Counted from the stretch's first letter, positions 25,373-35,746 are shown. The stretch is 64,000 nt of DNA from Cognatundibacterium jejuense (GCF_014284255.1 NZ_JACOFV010000001.1:310001-374000); one strand, 5' to 3'. A program made the numbers and translations. The notes: generated by a model not told the origin, from the letters alone.

Positions 25373-26111
25373 GTTCAATGAGGTTGTTGAGGTCCCCGCT
25401 TTTTATTAGCTGGTTTAAGCCTTGATTAAGGCTGTCGATGATTTCTTCTGCTTGCGGGTGCGTTTTGCTCACAGCAAATTGCAGAGCGTATTTGTTGGTT
25501 TCAGGGATACGTAGTATTTGATACTGCCGCTCATCAATTTGCAATAGTTCTAGCGCTGAAAAACCAGCAAAAACTTCTCGCATGTCGACCACAATATCAC
25601 AGTAGGTCCTGTCAATTTTTTTGAGCAGGCTTGTGTAATTTGTGGCGCCGCTGTCAATCTTTTGGGGAGGGAGGTTGGTGTAGAGGGTTGAGGCACCATG
25701 CAAGGCGCATATTTTGTAATTATTTAAGTCGCTCAAGATTTTCAATGGCGGGGACGAAAAGCGTTTTTTTGAGTATAAATAGGATGGGGTCAGGCTCATA
25801 TAGGGTTTCGAGAACAAGAAAGTTTGTTCACGATCAGGCGTCCTGAATACCGACATCACAATGTCGACATCAAGTTGCGACTGCGCCTGATAGAGGCAAC
25901 GCGCCCATGGGAGAAGCTTAATATTAATTTTATTCGGAAATATATTTCTTAATATTTCTGCAGAAATTCCTTTCACGAACTGAGTTTGATTCGTCACGTA
26001 CGACATTGGAGGCCAGTTATTGTCTCCTCCGCAGGCATTCAAAACCGCAGCGTTCGTCACTCCACATGTGCATGTCAAAAGCAGGCTGACAAAGATTGCG
26101 ATGATTCTCAT
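25356..26111 (-). CDS. orphan amino-acid-type periplasmic binding protein (SBP_bac_3)
   Basis: Exported binding protein of 251 residues. A signal peptide of about 20 residues precedes a two-lobe fold with GGDNNWPPMSYV near the start, KGISAEILRNIF, WARCLYQAQSQLDVDIVMSVFRTPDREQTFLFSKPYM (the SBP_bac_3 lobe signature) and EEIIDSLNQGLNQLIKSGDLNNLIE at the end. No transporter gene lies beside it. It differs from the two paralogues at 22969 and 62546. A ligand cannot be assigned. Confidence 0.84.
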   Translation of the reverse strand: MRIIAIFVSLLLTCTCGVTNAAVLNACGGDNNWPPMSYVTNQTQFVKGISAEILRNIFPNKINIKLLPWARCLYQAQSQLDVDIVMSVFRTPDREQTFLFSKPYMSLTPSYLYSKKRFSSPPLKILSDLNNYKICALHGASTLYTNLPPQKIDSGATNYTSLLKKIDRTYCDIVVDMREVFAGFSALELLQIDERQYQILRIPETNKYALQFAVSKTHPQAEEIIDSLNQGLNQLIKSGDLNNLIEREGIQ

Positions 26112-26275
26112 TTGAAAGTATGTGATCAGATATTACGGGTCGAGTGAAATTTCGGGTGAGCACTTTGTTATTTATTTAGTGTGCGATTTAATGATAGAGC
26201 AAGAACGAGGTACTGAAAATGTATTTCTGTTTTTGAGATGAGGTAATCGTATTAAGCTCATTGTCGCCAGAATGA

Positions 26276-26311
26276 AAAAAGGGGAAACTGTTTGTTCAGT
26301 TTCCCCTTTTT
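26276..26311 (-). terminator. strong terminator after acnA
   Basis: GGGGAAACTG and CAGTTTCCCC around a six-base loop, flanked by A5 on one side and T8 on the other, so it can act on both strands. It lies 69 bases downstream of the acnA stop on the minus strand, and ends the mdh-to-acnA transcript. Confidence 0.92.
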
Positions 26312-26379
26312 TTTGCATGTTTTAGCCTAACAACTACTCAACTGTTTGCTGTACGAAATATCGCGCAGCAAACACTCGA

Positions 26380-29115
26380 TTAAGCTGACAACAATTGACG
26401 CAATACGAATGGCAGGATACCGCCATGTTTGTAGTAGTCAACTTCGATTGGTGTATCGATACGCAACAGGACTTTGACATCTTGTGTTTCGCCGTTTGCA
26501 CGGTGAATTACCAGTGTGACTTCTTGTTGTGGTTTGATTTCGTTTTCGATACCTTTCAGGTCGAAAGATTCATTACCTGTGATACCTAAAGAGTCAACGC
26601 TGTCAGTACCGATGAATTGCAGTGGCAACACGCCCATGCCAACCAGGTTGGAACGGTGGATACGCTCGAAGGACTTAGCGATGACCGCTTTTACGCCCAA
26701 CAGTTGTGTGCCTTTAGCAGCCCAGTCACGTGAAGAACCAGTACCATATTCTTCGCCGCCGAAGATCATGGTTGGTGTGCCTTCAGCAACGTATTTCATC
26801 GCTGCATCGTAGATTGCCATTTGTTCGCCAGTTGGTTGGAACAATGTTTCGCCGCCTTCAACACGGGAACCATCTTCCTTCGCTGGGATCATCAGGTTTT
26901 TGATACGAACGTTCGCAAATGTACCGCGCATCATGATTTCATGGTTACCACGACGTGAGCCGTAGGAGTTGAAATCTGCTTTCAGAACGCCGTTTTCTTT
27001 CAGCCATTTGCCTGCAGGGCTGGATTCTTTGATCGAACCAGCTGGAGAAATATGGTCAGTTGTGATGGAGTCACCGAATACGCCCAATGCACGTGCGCCA
27101 GTGATGCCGGTCGCCGCTGCTTTTGGCTCCATTGTGAAGTCAGCAAAGAATGGTGGTTCAGCAATGTAAGTAGATGTTGGCCAGTTGTAGACTTCGCCTT
27201 CCGCTACGCCTTTGATGTTTTCCCACAGTTTGCCTGGTGCGCCTTTAACGTCAGCGTAGTTGTCTTTGAACGTTTTGGAGTTCATCGCGAACTTCATCAG
27301 TTTTTGGATTTCTGCGCTGGTTGGCCAGATGTCGCCCAAGAAAATGTCTTTGCCTTTAACGCGACCAACTGGTTCTGTCATCAAATCTTTAGTCATGTTG
27401 CCAGCGATAGCATAAGCAACGACCAATGGAGGAGAAGCCAGGAAGTTAGAGCGAATGTTCGGGTGAATACGCGCTTCAAAGTTACGGTTACCAGACAAGA
27501 CGGCAGATGCCACGATGTCGTTTGCAACGATTGCTTCGTTCATTGCTGGAGTCAAGTCACCAGCATTACCGATACAAGTGGTGCAACCGTAGGCAGTCAC
27601 GCCAAAGCCCAGTTTTTCCAGGTATGGCAACAGGCCAGCTGCTTCCAGGTACTTGGTTACAACGCGGGAGCCAGGAGCCAGGGATGTTTTGATGTGTGGT
27701 GCTACTTTCAGACCAGCTTCAACCGCTTTCTTCGCCAGCAAACCAGCAGCCAACAATACGCTAGGGTTGGAAGTGTTGGTGCAGGAAGTAATAGCAGCGA
27801 TCAACACGTCGCCATTTTTAACTTTAACGTTGTCGCTGTTGACGTAGACCGCTTCCAGATCTTCAGCTTTTTTGTTGAAGCCGTTTTCAGATGTTGGTTT
27901 GGAGAACAGATCAGCAAAAGTTGATTTAACGTGACCGATTTCGATACGATCTTGTGGGCGCTTAGGGCCAGCTAAAGATGGAGCAACAGTGGACAGATCC
28001 AGAGAGATTTCTGTGGTGTAGTCAATGTCGCCTTTTTTCGGAATACCGAACATTTTTTGGGCTTTGAAATAGCCTTCAAATGCATCGATTTCTGCTTTTG
28101 TACGGCCAGTGCCTTTGAAATAGTCGATGGTTGCTTCATCAACTGGGAAGAAGCCCATTGTCGCGCCGTATTCTGGCGCCATGTTAGCGATCGTTGCGCG
28201 ATCCGTCAGAGACAGGGAGCGCGTGCCTTCGCCGAAGAATTCAACAAACTTACCAACTACTTTTGCTTTACGCAGCAATTCAGTAATCGTCAGAACCAGA
28301 TCCGTTGCTGTACAACCTTCGCGCAATGCGCCAGTCAGGTTGACACCAACGACGTCAGGGGTCAGGAAGTAAACTGGTTGGCCTAACATGCCAGCTTCAG
28401 CTTCAATACCGCCCACGCCCCAGCCTACAACGCCGATACCGTTGATCATGGTGGTGTGGGAGTCGGTACCTACCAGTGTGTCTGGATAGTAAACTTCGTT
28501 TTTCTTCGCGTCTTTTACTTTGTGAACGCCGCGTGCCAGGTATTCCAGATTGACCTGGTGAACGATACCAAAGCCTGGAGGAACAACGCCGAATGTATCG
28601 AACGCTTGCATACCCCATTTCATGAACTGGTAACGCTCATTATTGCGTTCAAATTCCAGTTTCATGTTCAGATCGAGGGCTTTCTTTTCACGGAAATGAT
28701 CGATTTGTACAGAATGGTCAACAACCAGATCAACAGGAACCAATGGCTCGATGTTTTTTGGGTTTTTGCCTTGTTTCGCAGCAACGTTACGCATCGCAGC
28801 CAGATCAGCCAGCAGTGGAACACCAGTAAAATCTTGCAGAACAACGCGAGAAACAACGAAAGGAATTTCATCGGTACGGGTTGCAGTTGCGCCCCAGTTA
28901 GCCAATTGCTTTACGTGTTCTTCAGTAACTTTTTTGCCGTCGCAGTTACGCAGAACAGATTCCAGAACTACGCGAATAGACACTGGCAAGCGAGAAATTT
29001 TTACGCCCAGATTTTTTTCCAGTGCTGGCAAAGAAAAGAATTTGCCTTTCTTTGTTTCTGAAATTTTAAAGTCTTTCAGGGTTTTGAATGCATCTTGATA
29101 CGCATTTTGGCTCAT
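26380..29115 (-). CDS. acnA: aconitate hydratase A
   Basis: TCA-cycle [4Fe-4S] enzyme that isomerises citrate to isocitrate, 911 residues, close to E. coli AcnA (891). The cluster ligands are in [15 protein letters not shown] (Cys about 446) and [11 protein letters not shown] (Cys about 511 and 514). [26 protein letters not shown] and the C-terminal swivel domain with [16 protein letters not shown] are canonical. The family can also be a moonlighting mRNA-binding regulator when the cluster is lost. It is the last gene of the mdh, CitE-like, MliC-like and acnA series, followed by a strong terminator. Confidence 0.98.
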   Translation of the reverse strand: MSQNAYQDAFKTLKDFKISETKKGKFFSLPALEKNLGVKISRLPVSIRVVLESVLRNCDGKKVTEEHVKQLANWGATATRTDEIPFVVSRVVLQDFTGVPLLADLAAMRNVAAKQGKNPKNIEPLVPVDLVVDHSVQIDHFREKKALDLNMKLEFERNNERYQFMKWGMQAFDTFGVVPPGFGIVHQVNLEYLARGVHKVKDAKKNEVYYPDTLVGTDSHTTMINGIGVVGWGVGGIEAEAGMLGQPVYFLTPDVVGVNLTGALREGCTATDLVLTITELLRKAKVVGKFVEFFGEGTRSLSLTDRATIANMAPEYGATMGFFPVDEATIDYFKGTGRTKAEIDAFEGYFKAQKMFGIPKKGDIDYTTEISLDLSTVAPSLAGPKRPQDRIEIGHVKSTFADLFSKPTSENGFNKKAEDLEAVYVNSDNVKVKNGDVLIAAITSCTNTSNPSVLLAAGLLAKKAVEAGLKVAPHIKTSLAPGSRVVTKYLEAAGLLPYLEKLGFGVTAYGCTTCIGNAGDLTPAMNEAIVANDIVASAVLSGNRNFEARIHPNIRSNFLASPPLVVAYAIAGNMTKDLMTEPVGRVKGKDIFLGDIWPTSAEIQKLMKFAMNSKTFKDNYADVKGAPGKLWENIKGVAEGEVYNWPTSTYIAEPPFFADFTMEPKAAATGITGARALGVFGDSITTDHISPAGSIKESSPAGKWLKENGVLKADFNSYGSRRGNHEIMMRGTFANVRIKNLMIPAKEDGSRVEGGETLFQPTGEQMAIYDAAMKYVAEGTPTMIFGGEEYGTGSSRDWAAKGTQLLGVKAVIAKSFERIHRSNLVGMGVLPLQFIGTDSVDSLGITGNESFDLKGIENEIKPQQEVTLVIHRANGETQDVKVLLRIDTPIEVDYYKHGGILPFVLRQLLSA

Positions 29116-29240
29116 GGCTGTTCCTTATTTACAAAAATCAATGATCAAAAATATGCTTACTGCTTTTATATTGAGCAATGTGTCACTCCACCGATTCAAA
29201 CAACTCCTGATGTGAAGCGAGTTCCTTTGCCCGGTGAGAC

Positions 29241-29747
29241 TTATTTTATTACTGCTCCAGCTTCGCTTGGTGCATCGGTCTGGGGTGCTGCTGGTGTTGC
29301 ATCTGCTACCATTGGTACTGTGCTATGGCATTCATTGGCGAGTTGCTGACCCTTACGTGAATCGAGCAACAAACCTTTTGCCGGAATACCAATCCAGACA
29401 AATCCTGCTTTGGTGTTTTCAAAGCGATAAGCACCAGTGGTTGTGTCTACACGGTGCAATACGTAAAGGCGCTTTTTCCAGCGCATTGCGATGTTATCGA
29501 TGTTGTCACCGTGAGTGTACATTGTCAGAGAGTTACCAAGCTCGCACGTGTACTCGTAGTTTTTATCCTCCTTCACGTCAGGTTCAATCTCATCTGGATC
29601 TTGTTCAACTGGGGTTGGTACAGCTTTTTTAGCTTTGCTGCTAACCTTAGTCTTAGCAGGTGCATTTTCCGCTTGAGCGGAGAGGGGTGCAAAAACGAAG
29701 CTGCTAGCGATCATCAAGCCTGCGATGCGGGATAAAAGGTGGTTCAT
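29241..29747 (-). CDS. exported protein with MliC-like domain
   Basis: Secreted/periplasmic protein of 168 residues. A clean signal peptide (about 1-26, cut after AQA) is followed by a Lys/Pro/Glu-rich linker. A domain at about 64-140 has YTCELGNSLTMYTH, RFENTKAGFVWIGIPAKGLLL and LANEC, matching the two-Cys pattern of MliC/PliC lysozyme inhibitors. The tail is Ala/Pro-rich. MliC function is not shown, since the key Ser-Gly motif region reads DTTTGAYRF rather than the standard form. It overlaps the CitE-like gene by ATGA and sits 125 bases before acnA, so it belongs to the TCA transcript. Confidence 0.7.
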   Translation of the reverse strand: MNHLLSRIAGLMIASSFVFAPLSAQAENAPAKTKVSSKAKKAVPTPVEQDPDEIEPDVKEDKNYEYTCELGNSLTMYTHGDNIDNIAMRWKKRLYVLHRVDTTTGAYRFENTKAGFVWIGIPAKGLLLDSRKGQQLANECHSTVPMVADATPAAPQTDAPSEAGAVIK

Positions 29748-30730
29748 TCGGGGTCTCCTTCAAGTAAAGCATATGCCATTTCTGGCAATGTTATTGCGCT
29801 TGATTTTGCGCGTTTCAATATCGACCAGAAATATCGGTAACTGGCGCGATCATGTAATTTTCCGGCATATTGAATTGGTGCCCACTGATTATTTTGCGCT
29901 GATAGCAAAATGTCAGTAGCTTCGCATATTTCTTTGTGCTGCGGCGCCATCGTTTGCACAATGGGTGCAATCTGGTCTGGATGTATGCTCCACATCCGTG
30001 TGTAAGCAAATTCATGTTTTGCACGAAATGCGTCATTTTCTACCACCGACAAATCCTTAATTTCGGTTGTAACGCTATGCGATGGCACTTTGCCAAAGCG
30101 GTGACATGCTGCTGCAATTTCAGTTTTTGCGCGGGCAACGAGCGGATGCTCAAATTGCCCCGGCGAATGCATCGCGGTCGATGAAATTGCGCCGAAATGA
30201 GATGATACAAAATCCATGATGCCGAACGATAAGCATTCGACCTGTGGAAGGGCGGCAATTGCCATGACGTCGGCAAGTGCTTCGTGTGTCTCAATTAATA
30301 CGTGAATTGGCAAATGGTTTCGGCCTGCAGTAAATGCATAGTTATTGATCTGCTCTATCGCATTTGCTACCTGAGTTGCTGAGCTGACTTTGGGCAAAAC
30401 TATGTAGGCAAGCTTTTTGGCGGCCAACGGGATGATGAGGGACAAATCCAGATCGAAAGCTTCATGGTTAATATCATGCACTCTGACGCCAATGCGTTGG
30501 TGCTGATTGTCACTGCTATTAAGCAATGTGCAAACTAATTTGGCGTGATTTGCTTCGTCACCAGTTGCTGCGCCGTCTTCACAGTCAAAAGTAATGTCAA
30601 AAATTGGCCCCAGTTTTTGCTGGAGTGCCATGGATTTGCGCATTAACTTTTCTGAGCCTGCATAGTGATCGCAAACCGGTAAAAACACCGGTGTTAACTG
30701 ATCCTGAAATAAGGCGCGGGATGGATGCAT
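29744..30730 (-). CDS. HpcH/HpaI-type (CitE-like) CoA-ester lyase
   Basis: TIM-barrel enzyme related to CitE, malyl/citramalyl-CoA lyase and malyl-CoA thioesterase, 328 residues. FDCEDGAATGDEANHAK carries the acidic metal residue of the family. CECLSFGIMDFVSSHFG-like and WSIHPDQIAPIVQ are also visible, the latter being the conserved C-terminal CoA-site motif. The typical RVN/RIN strand reads RVHDINHEA here, so the active site is somewhat divergent. It is translationally coupled to the MliC-like gene (ATGA overlap) and lies 66 bases after mdh. Substrate probably a C4/C5-hydroxyacyl-CoA; not certain. Confidence 0.85.
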   Translation of the reverse strand: MHPSRALFQDQLTPVFLPVCDHYAGSEKLMRKSMALQQKLGPIFDITFDCEDGAATGDEANHAKLVCTLLNSSDNQHQRIGVRVHDINHEAFDLDLSLIIPLAAKKLAYIVLPKVSSATQVANAIEQINNYAFTAGRNHLPIHVLIETHEALADVMAIAALPQVECLSFGIMDFVSSHFGAISSTAMHSPGQFEHPLVARAKTEIAAACHRFGKVPSHSVTTEIKDLSVVENDAFRAKHEFAYTRMWSIHPDQIAPIVQTMAPQHKEICEATDILLSAQNNQWAPIQYAGKLHDRASYRYFWSILKRAKSSAITLPEMAYALLEGDPE

Positions 30731-30796
30731 CAGTTCTTTTTATGCGGGGTGGGAAGGGCGGTATTGTTGATCAATGCCGCCCCGGCCTGATATTGC

Positions 30797-31786
30797 TTAG
30801 CCTACCAGGTGTTTTACGCCATCACGCTCTTCTTGTAATTCTTTGAGAGTGATATTGATGCGTTCACGTGAGAATTCGTCGATTTCCAAGCCTTGAACGA
30901 TCGTGTATTCGCCGTTTTCAGTTGTTACCGGGAAACCAAACATGGTGCCTTCTGGGATGCCATAAGAACCATCGGAAGGAACGCCCATTGTTGTCCATTT
31001 GCCGTTAGTGCCCAGAACCCAGTCACGGACGTGATCAATCGCTGCATTTGCTGCAGAAGCTGCAGAAGAAAGACCGCGCGCTTCAATGATTGCTGCGCCG
31101 CGTTTGCCGACTGTTGGCAGGAATACGTCTTTGTTCCATACCTGATCATTAATCAAATCTTTTACTGCTGCGCCGTCAGCTGTTGCAAAACGGTAGTCAG
31201 CGTACATGGTTGGAGAGTGGTTGCCCCATACGCACAGTTTTTCGATAGCAGAAACTGGCTTGCCGATTTTTGCAGAAACTTGAGATAAAGCGCGGTTGTG
31301 ATCGAGGCGTAACATCGCGGTGAAGTTTTTCGCTGGCAGGGATGGTGCGGATTTCATCGCGATATAAGCGTTGGTATTCGCTGGATTGCCAACCACCAAA
31401 ACTTTAACGTTGCGGGATGCTACTGCATCCAATGCTTTACCTTGTACTGTGAAAATCTGTGCATTGGCTTCCAGTAAATCTTTACGTTCCATGCCTGGGC
31501 CGCGTGGACGTGCACCAACCAGCAATGCTACATCGATGTCTTTGAATGCCGTCATTGGGTCGCTATGTGCAGTCATGCCAGCCAGCAATGGGAATGCGCA
31601 ATCGTCGATTTCCATCATCACGCCTTTCAGCGCTTTTTGTGCTTTTTCGTCTGGAATTTCAAGTAATTGCAAAATCACTGGTTGATCTTTGCCAAGCATG
31701 TCGCCATTAGCAATGCGGAACAACAGTGAGTAACCGATTTGGCCAGCGGCGCCGGTAACAGCTACGCGCATAGGGGATTTCGCCAT
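30797..31786 (-). CDS. mdh: malate dehydrogenase
   Basis: NAD-dependent malate to oxaloacetate enzyme, 329 residues, the size of the Burkholderiales MDH of the cytosolic-like (LDH/MDH group 2) type. The Rossmann motif [19 protein letters not shown] begins near residue 8. [15 protein letters not shown] is the substrate loop with three Arg residues and [13 protein letters not shown] holds the catalytic His. The first gene of a minus-strand TCA transcript, divergent from the GntR regulator. Its promoter region carries TGTACAGACTA (minus strand, 31854-31844), also present upstream of sdhC. Confidence 0.97.
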   Translation of the reverse strand: MAKSPMRVAVTGAAGQIGYSLLFRIANGDMLGKDQPVILQLLEIPDEKAQKALKGVMMEIDDCAFPLLAGMTAHSDPMTAFKDIDVALLVGARPRGPGMERKDLLEANAQIFTVQGKALDAVASRNVKVLVVGNPANTNAYIAMKSAPSLPAKNFTAMLRLDHNRALSQVSAKIGKPVSAIEKLCVWGNHSPTMYADYRFATADGAAVKDLINDQVWNKDVFLPTVGKRGAAIIEARGLSSAASAANAAIDHVRDWVLGTNGKWTTMGVPSDGSYGIPEGTMFGFPVTTENGEYTIVQGLEIDEFSRERINITLKELQEERDGVKHLVG

Positions 31787-32137
31787 GATGCATCTCCGAA
31801 GTGAGGTAAAAAACGATGTTCAAACATGCTGATTTACGAGGTATAGTCTGTACATCAGCTTACGAATATTCAATGATACCGCCTAACTCAGCGCTCGTCA
31901 GCCAAATTTGCGGGCATTTTTAGCTTAAATCGCATTAAGTCGCGATTTCAACTTTACATTGCATGCGTTCACGCTATATTGCTTGTGTAAGTGTGGCAAT
32001 GTGCGTCACTTCATTTGCATGCGCAAGAATAATTTCCCGGAAGTTTAGGTGCTGTAATGTGAAGTGTCAATGACTATCTTATGTCTTATATAAGACATAT
32101 TACTTAGCAGTTTGTTGTAGACGGCGCAGGTGTTTTT
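31787..32137. other. divergent control region between mdh and the GntR gene
   Basis: A 351-base gene-free stretch. It holds the TGTACAGACTA word on the minus strand (31844-31854), an inverted repeat AAATCGC-N8-GCGATTT at 31927-31948, and the 20-bp palindrome at 32080-32099. I could not settle on -35/-10 elements. Confidence 0.55.
32080..32099. promoter_or_regulatory. 20-bp perfect palindrome, likely GntR operator
   Basis: TATGTCTTATATAAGACATA reads the same on both strands. The TGTC half-site spacing resembles operators of GntR/HutC-type regulators, and the site lies 38 bases before the GntR start, so autoregulation is likely. I found no second copy upstream of sdhC, gltA, sucA or acnA. Confidence 0.65.
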
Positions 32138-32959
32138 GTGGTGAAATTGCGAACTATGACTTCAAACACGCCAAATGCAAATATCTCATCCGCGAACTCT
32201 GCGAGTTCTGGCGCCGGTGTTGCTGGTGCCGTCGTTAATTCATCGCCCACATTTAGTCCCCTGTATCAACAGATAAAATCCTTGATTACGCAAAGTTTAC
32301 AGTCGGGTGAGTGGAAGCCAGGCGAGCTAATTCCTAGTGAAATGGAATTGGCAGCACGTTTTAAGGTGAGTCAAGGTACGGTGCGTAAGGCGATTGATGA
32401 GCTGTCGGCTGAGAATTTGGTGGTGCGTCGCCAAGGGAAGGGGACATTTGTTGCGACCCATCATGAAGCGCGTTCTCAATTTCGTTTTTTGCGATTGGCG
32501 CCGGATGAGGGTGTTCCTCATTATCCGGAAAATAAAATTATTGAAGTGCGGCGCTTGCGTGCGCCTGCTGAGGTGGCGCGGCTACTAGAAATTAAATCCG
32601 GTGATTCCGTGGTTTTTATCCGCAGGTTGCAATCGTTTTCAGGTGTTCCGACTATTCTGGATGATTTGTGGTTGCCTGGCGTGATCTTTAAGGGACTGAC
32701 GGCTGAGCGTCTGAATGAATACAAAGGGCCAATGTATGGTTTGTTTGAAACAGAATTTGGTACGCATATGATACGTGCCTCCGAGCAGATCAGAGCTGTC
32801 TGTGCGGATGAAGTGGTGTCGGAATTGTTGAGTATTGCGTCCGGTACGCCCTTGTTAAATGTTGAACGAGTTTCTTTTACCTACGGTGATAAGCCAGTGG
32901 AATTGCGTCGCGGTTTATATCTCACGTCGCATCATCATTATCGTAATGAATTGAGTTGA
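32138..32959 (+). CDS. GntR/HutC family transcriptional regulator of the TCA locus
   Basis: DNA-binding repressor/activator, 273 residues from the GTG at 32138; an ATG at 32156 gives 267. A Ser/Ala/Asn-rich tail of about 35 residues precedes the winged helix-turn-helix: SLITQSLQSGEWKPGELIPSE, FKVSQGTVRKAIDELSAENLVVRRQGKGTFVA is the recognition part. The UTRA effector domain (about 110-265) has FIRRLQSFSGVPTILDDLWLP and GDKPVELRRGLYLTSHHHYRNEL. Its place between mdh and sdhC is conserved in Burkholderiales, so it probably senses a TCA metabolite and controls mdh/sdh. The effector cannot be read from sequence. Confidence 0.93.
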   Translation: MVKLRTMTSNTPNANISSANSASSGAGVAGAVVNSSPTFSPLYQQIKSLITQSLQSGEWKPGELIPSEMELAARFKVSQGTVRKAIDELSAENLVVRRQGKGTFVATHHEARSQFRFLRLAPDEGVPHYPENKIIEVRRLRAPAEVARLLEIKSGDSVVFIRRLQSFSGVPTILDDLWLPGVIFKGLTAERLNEYKGPMYGLFETEFGTHMIRASEQIRAVCADEVVSELLSIASGTPLLNVERVSFTYGDKPVELRRGLYLTSHHHYRNELS

Positions 32960-33119
32960 TTTTTGACGCTCTATGTGCGTGTGCACATGGTGATGTCTAT
33001 TAATTTGGCGTTTTGGGTCTTTTCGCCTGACGCAATCTGGCTTTTGTATCTTGATGCTCAGCACATATTCATTTTTGGTATTAAGATGACGGTATTTTGA
33101 AAATACAGGCTCAATAATG

Positions 33120-33136
33120 TTGGTGCAATGCACCAA
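33120..33136. promoter_or_regulatory. 17-bp palindrome upstream of sdhC
   Basis: TTGGTGCAATGCACCAA has perfect 8-bp arms about a central A. It lies 56 bases upstream of the sdhC start at 33192, within the likely promoter region, and differs from the GntR-site palindrome at 32080. The TGTACAGACTA word follows at 33162-33172. Confidence 0.5.
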
Positions 33137-33191
33137 AATGAGCGAAAATTGCATGATTTTGTGTACAGACTAGTTAATGGGGAGATTATTT

Positions 33192-33599
33192 ATGTCTGAA
33201 GTAGTGAAAAACAGGCCACGCTACGGTGTGATGCGCCTGATTGATGCAACTGGATACCGATTGCCGTTGGCTGGCGTCGTTTCTATCTTGCACCGTATAA
33301 GTGGGATGTTGATGTTTTTGTTGTTGCCCTTCATTTTGTTTTTGTTGGACAAGAGCCTGACATCAGAAGTTTCGTTTGCCGAATTGCAAGCATTCACGTC
33401 AGGGGTATTTGTTAAATTGGTTATCCTTGCATTGGTTTGGGCATTTTTGCATCACTTTTGCGCTGGCGTTCGTCACTTAATTATGGATCTTCACTATGGT
33501 CTTGATAAACATACTGCACGTAAATCTGCGGCAAGTGTTTTGACTGTCAGCGTTGCTCTGGCAGCGCTGGTAGGTTTGAAATTGTTCGGAGTATTTTAA
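33192..33599 (+). CDS. sdhC: succinate dehydrogenase cytochrome b556 subunit
   Basis: Membrane anchor of complex II, 135 residues from ATG 33192 (MSEVVKNRPRYGVM), with GGAG at 33181-33184; an upstream in-frame start at 33177 lacks a ribosome site. Three membrane segments; the quinone/heme motif LHRISGMLMF and the heme-ligand histidines in AFLHHFCAGVRHLIMD are present. It opens the sdhCDAB-sdhE-gltA operon, sharing no gap with sdhD (stop TAA immediately followed by ATG). Confidence 0.96.
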   Translation: MSEVVKNRPRYGVMRLIDATGYRLPLAGVVSILHRISGMLMFLLLPFILFLLDKSLTSEVSFAELQAFTSGVFVKLVILALVWAFLHHFCAGVRHLIMDLHYGLDKHTARKSAASVLTVSVALAALVGLKLFGVF

Positions 33600-33968
33600 A
33601 TGGCAAATAACAATATTGGACCTAAGCGCCTGGTCGTCGGTGCGCAATATGGTTTGCGTGATTGGTTGGCGCAGCGCGTCACCGCAATTGTGATGGCGCT
33701 CTACACTGTCTTGTTACTGGTTATGTTTTTAACTGGACATAATTTTAACTACGAGGGTTGGGCGGGTATTTTCTCTCACCAGTGGTTTAAATTGGCCACT
33801 TTCTCAGTGGTGGTTTGTTTGTTGTATCACGCATGGGTTGGTATGCGCGATGTCTGGATGGATTATGTAACGCACAGCGTAGTTTTGCGTTTGGTATTTC
33901 AGGTTGCCACCATTTTGTGGCTGGTTGCTAGTGCTGGCTATGCCGCACAGATTTTGTGGAGAGTGTAA
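33600..33968 (+). CDS. sdhD: succinate dehydrogenase membrane anchor subunit
   Basis: Second membrane anchor, 122 residues with three hydrophobic segments. [31 protein letters not shown] at the N-terminus and [17 protein letters not shown] with the His of the heme/quinone site are typical of beta-proteobacterial SdhD. The GTG start of sdhA follows two bases after its stop, and the sdhA ribosome site GGAG lies within the sdhD coding end. Confidence 0.95.
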   Translation: MANNNIGPKRLVVGAQYGLRDWLAQRVTAIVMALYTVLLLVMFLTGHNFNYEGWAGIFSHQWFKLATFSVVVCLLYHAWVGMRDVWMDYVTHSVVLRLVFQVATILWLVASAGYAAQILWRV

Positions 33969-33970
33969 AA

Positions 33971-35746
33971 GTGGCCGCAATTAAATCCACAATTCCTACC
34001 CGTCGTTTTGATGCGGTAATCGTTGGTGCAGGTGGTTCTGGTATGCGTGCTTCGCTGCAATTGGCTGAAGCTGGCTTGAACGTCGCTGTACTGTCTAAAG
34101 TTTTCCCTACCCGTTCACACACTGTTGCCGCTCAAGGTGGTATTGGTGCTTCTCTCGGTAATATGTCCGAGGATAACTGGTACTGGCATATGTTCGACAC
34201 AGTCAAGGGCTCTGATTACCTCGGTGATCAGGATGCAATTGAATTTATGTGTCGCGAAGCACCAAAAGTGGTCTATGAATTAGAGCATTTTGGTATGCCG
34301 TTTGATCGTAATGCTGACGGCACTATTTACCAGCGCCCGTTCGGTGGCCACACTGCTAACTTTGGTGAAAAACCAGTTCAGCGCGCTTGTGCTGCTGCTG
34401 ACCGTACTGGTCATGCGTTGTTGCACACCCTTTATCAGCGTAACGTTCGTGCTCGCACGCACTTCTTCGTTGAATGGATGGCGATCGACCTGATTCGTGA
34501 TGCCGAAGGTGATGTTTTGGGTGTTGTTGCGCTCGAAATGGAAACCGGCGAAGTGATGATGCTGGAAGCGAAGCAGACGATTTTCGCGACCGGTGGTGCT
34601 GGTCGTATCTGGGCAGCTTCCACAAATGCATTTATCAATACTGGTGACGGTATGGGTATGGCTGCACGTGCTGGTTTGCCATTGGAAGATATGGAATTCT
34701 GGCAATTCCACCCAACCGGTGTCGCTGGGGCGGGCGTGTTGATTACCGAAGGTGTGCGCGGTGAGGGTGGTATTCTGGTCAATAGCCAGGGTGAACGTTT
34801 CATGGAGCGCTATGCGCCTACATTGAAAGATTTGGCGCCACGTGATTTCGTTTCCCGCTCTATGGATCAGGAAATTAAAGAAGGTCGCGGTTGCGGTCCA
34901 AATAAAGATCACGTGATGCTCGATTTGCGTCACATCGGTGCTGACACAATTCAAAAACGTTTGCCGTCGATTCTGGAAATTGCCCATAAATTCGCGAACG
35001 TTGACGCGACTAAAGAGCCAATTCCAGTCGTTCCGACAATTCACTACCAGATGGGTGGTATTCCGACCAATATCTATGGTCAGGTAGTTGCTCCGAAAAA
35101 TGGTAGTAGCGAAATCGTGAATGGCTTGTATGCGATCGGTGAGTGTGCTTGCGTATCAGTCCACGGTGCTAATCGTCTGGGTACTAATTCGTTGCTGGAC
35201 TTGCTGGTGTTTGGTCGCGCTGCTGGTAATCATATCGTTGCAAGTAATCTCAAAGCACGTAGTAATAAAGATCTGCCTGCCGATGCAGCTGATCTGGCCT
35301 TGTCTCGCTTGTCTAAACTCGAAACAAGCACAGGCTCTGAACGTGTTCAAGATGTGGCTAATGCGATTCGTAAAACGATGCAACATCACTGCGGCGTGTT
35401 CCGTACTGATGAATTGCTGCAAGAGGGCGTCAAAGAAATTATGGAGCTCGATGAGCGTCGTAAGCATGTTTCTTTCAAAGATAAGTCCAAAGTGTTTAAC
35501 ACTGCCCGCGTCGAGGCATTGGAATTGGATAACTTGATCGAAACAGCGAAGGCGACCATCACTTCTGCAGCGGCACGTAAAGAATCACGTGGTGCGCATG
35601 CTCATCGCGACTATGAAAAACGTGATGATGAAAACTGGATGAAGCACACTCTGTGGTATTCCGAAGGTAATCGACTTGACTACAAACCTGTTGTCACTAA
35701 ACCGCTGACAGTTGAAACGTTCAAGCCTAAAGCTCGTACATTCTAA
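33971..35746 (+). CDS. sdhA: succinate dehydrogenase flavoprotein subunit
   Basis: FAD-linked catalytic subunit, 591 residues from GTG 33971 (GGAG nine bases ahead). [23 protein letters not shown] is the dinucleotide motif, and [18 protein letters not shown] holds the covalent-FAD His. [22 protein letters not shown] and [22 protein letters not shown] near the end are canonical. It oxidises succinate to fumarate and passes electrons to SdhB. SdhE encoded downstream installs the flavin. Confidence 0.98.
   Translation: MAAIKSTIPTRRFDAVIVGAGGSGMRASLQLAEAGLNVAVLSKVFPTRSHTVAAQGGIGASLGNMSEDNWYWHMFDTVKGSDYLGDQDAIEFMCREAPKVVYELEHFGMPFDRNADGTIYQRPFGGHTANFGEKPVQRACAAADRTGHALLHTLYQRNVRARTHFFVEWMAIDLIRDAEGDVLGVVALEMETGEVMMLEAKQTIFATGGAGRIWAASTNAFINTGDGMGMAARAGLPLEDMEFWQFHPTGVAGAGVLITEGVRGEGGILVNSQGERFMERYAPTLKDLAPRDFVSRSMDQEIKEGRGCGPNKDHVMLDLRHIGADTIQKRLPSILEIAHKFANVDATKEPIPVVPTIHYQMGGIPTNIYGQVVAPKNGSSEIVNGLYAIGECACVSVHGANRLGTNSLLDLLVFGRAAGNHIVASNLKARSNKDLPADAADLALSRLSKLETSTGSERVQDVANAIRKTMQHHCGVFRTDELLQEGVKEIMELDERRKHVSFKDKSKVFNTARVEALELDNLIETAKATITSAAARKESRGAHAHRDYEKRDDENWMKHTLWYSEGNRLDYKPVVTKPLTVETFKPKARTF

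Noticed and set aside
27052-27924. 290-codon open frame on the plus strand inside acnA
   Set aside because: It is antisense to a fully conserved acnA, lacks a ribosome site and has a Cys/Trp/Phe-rich, codon-shadow composition.
34280-35044. 254-codon open frame antisense to sdhA
   Set aside because: Complete conservation of sdhA on the other strand and no start signal; a shadow frame.
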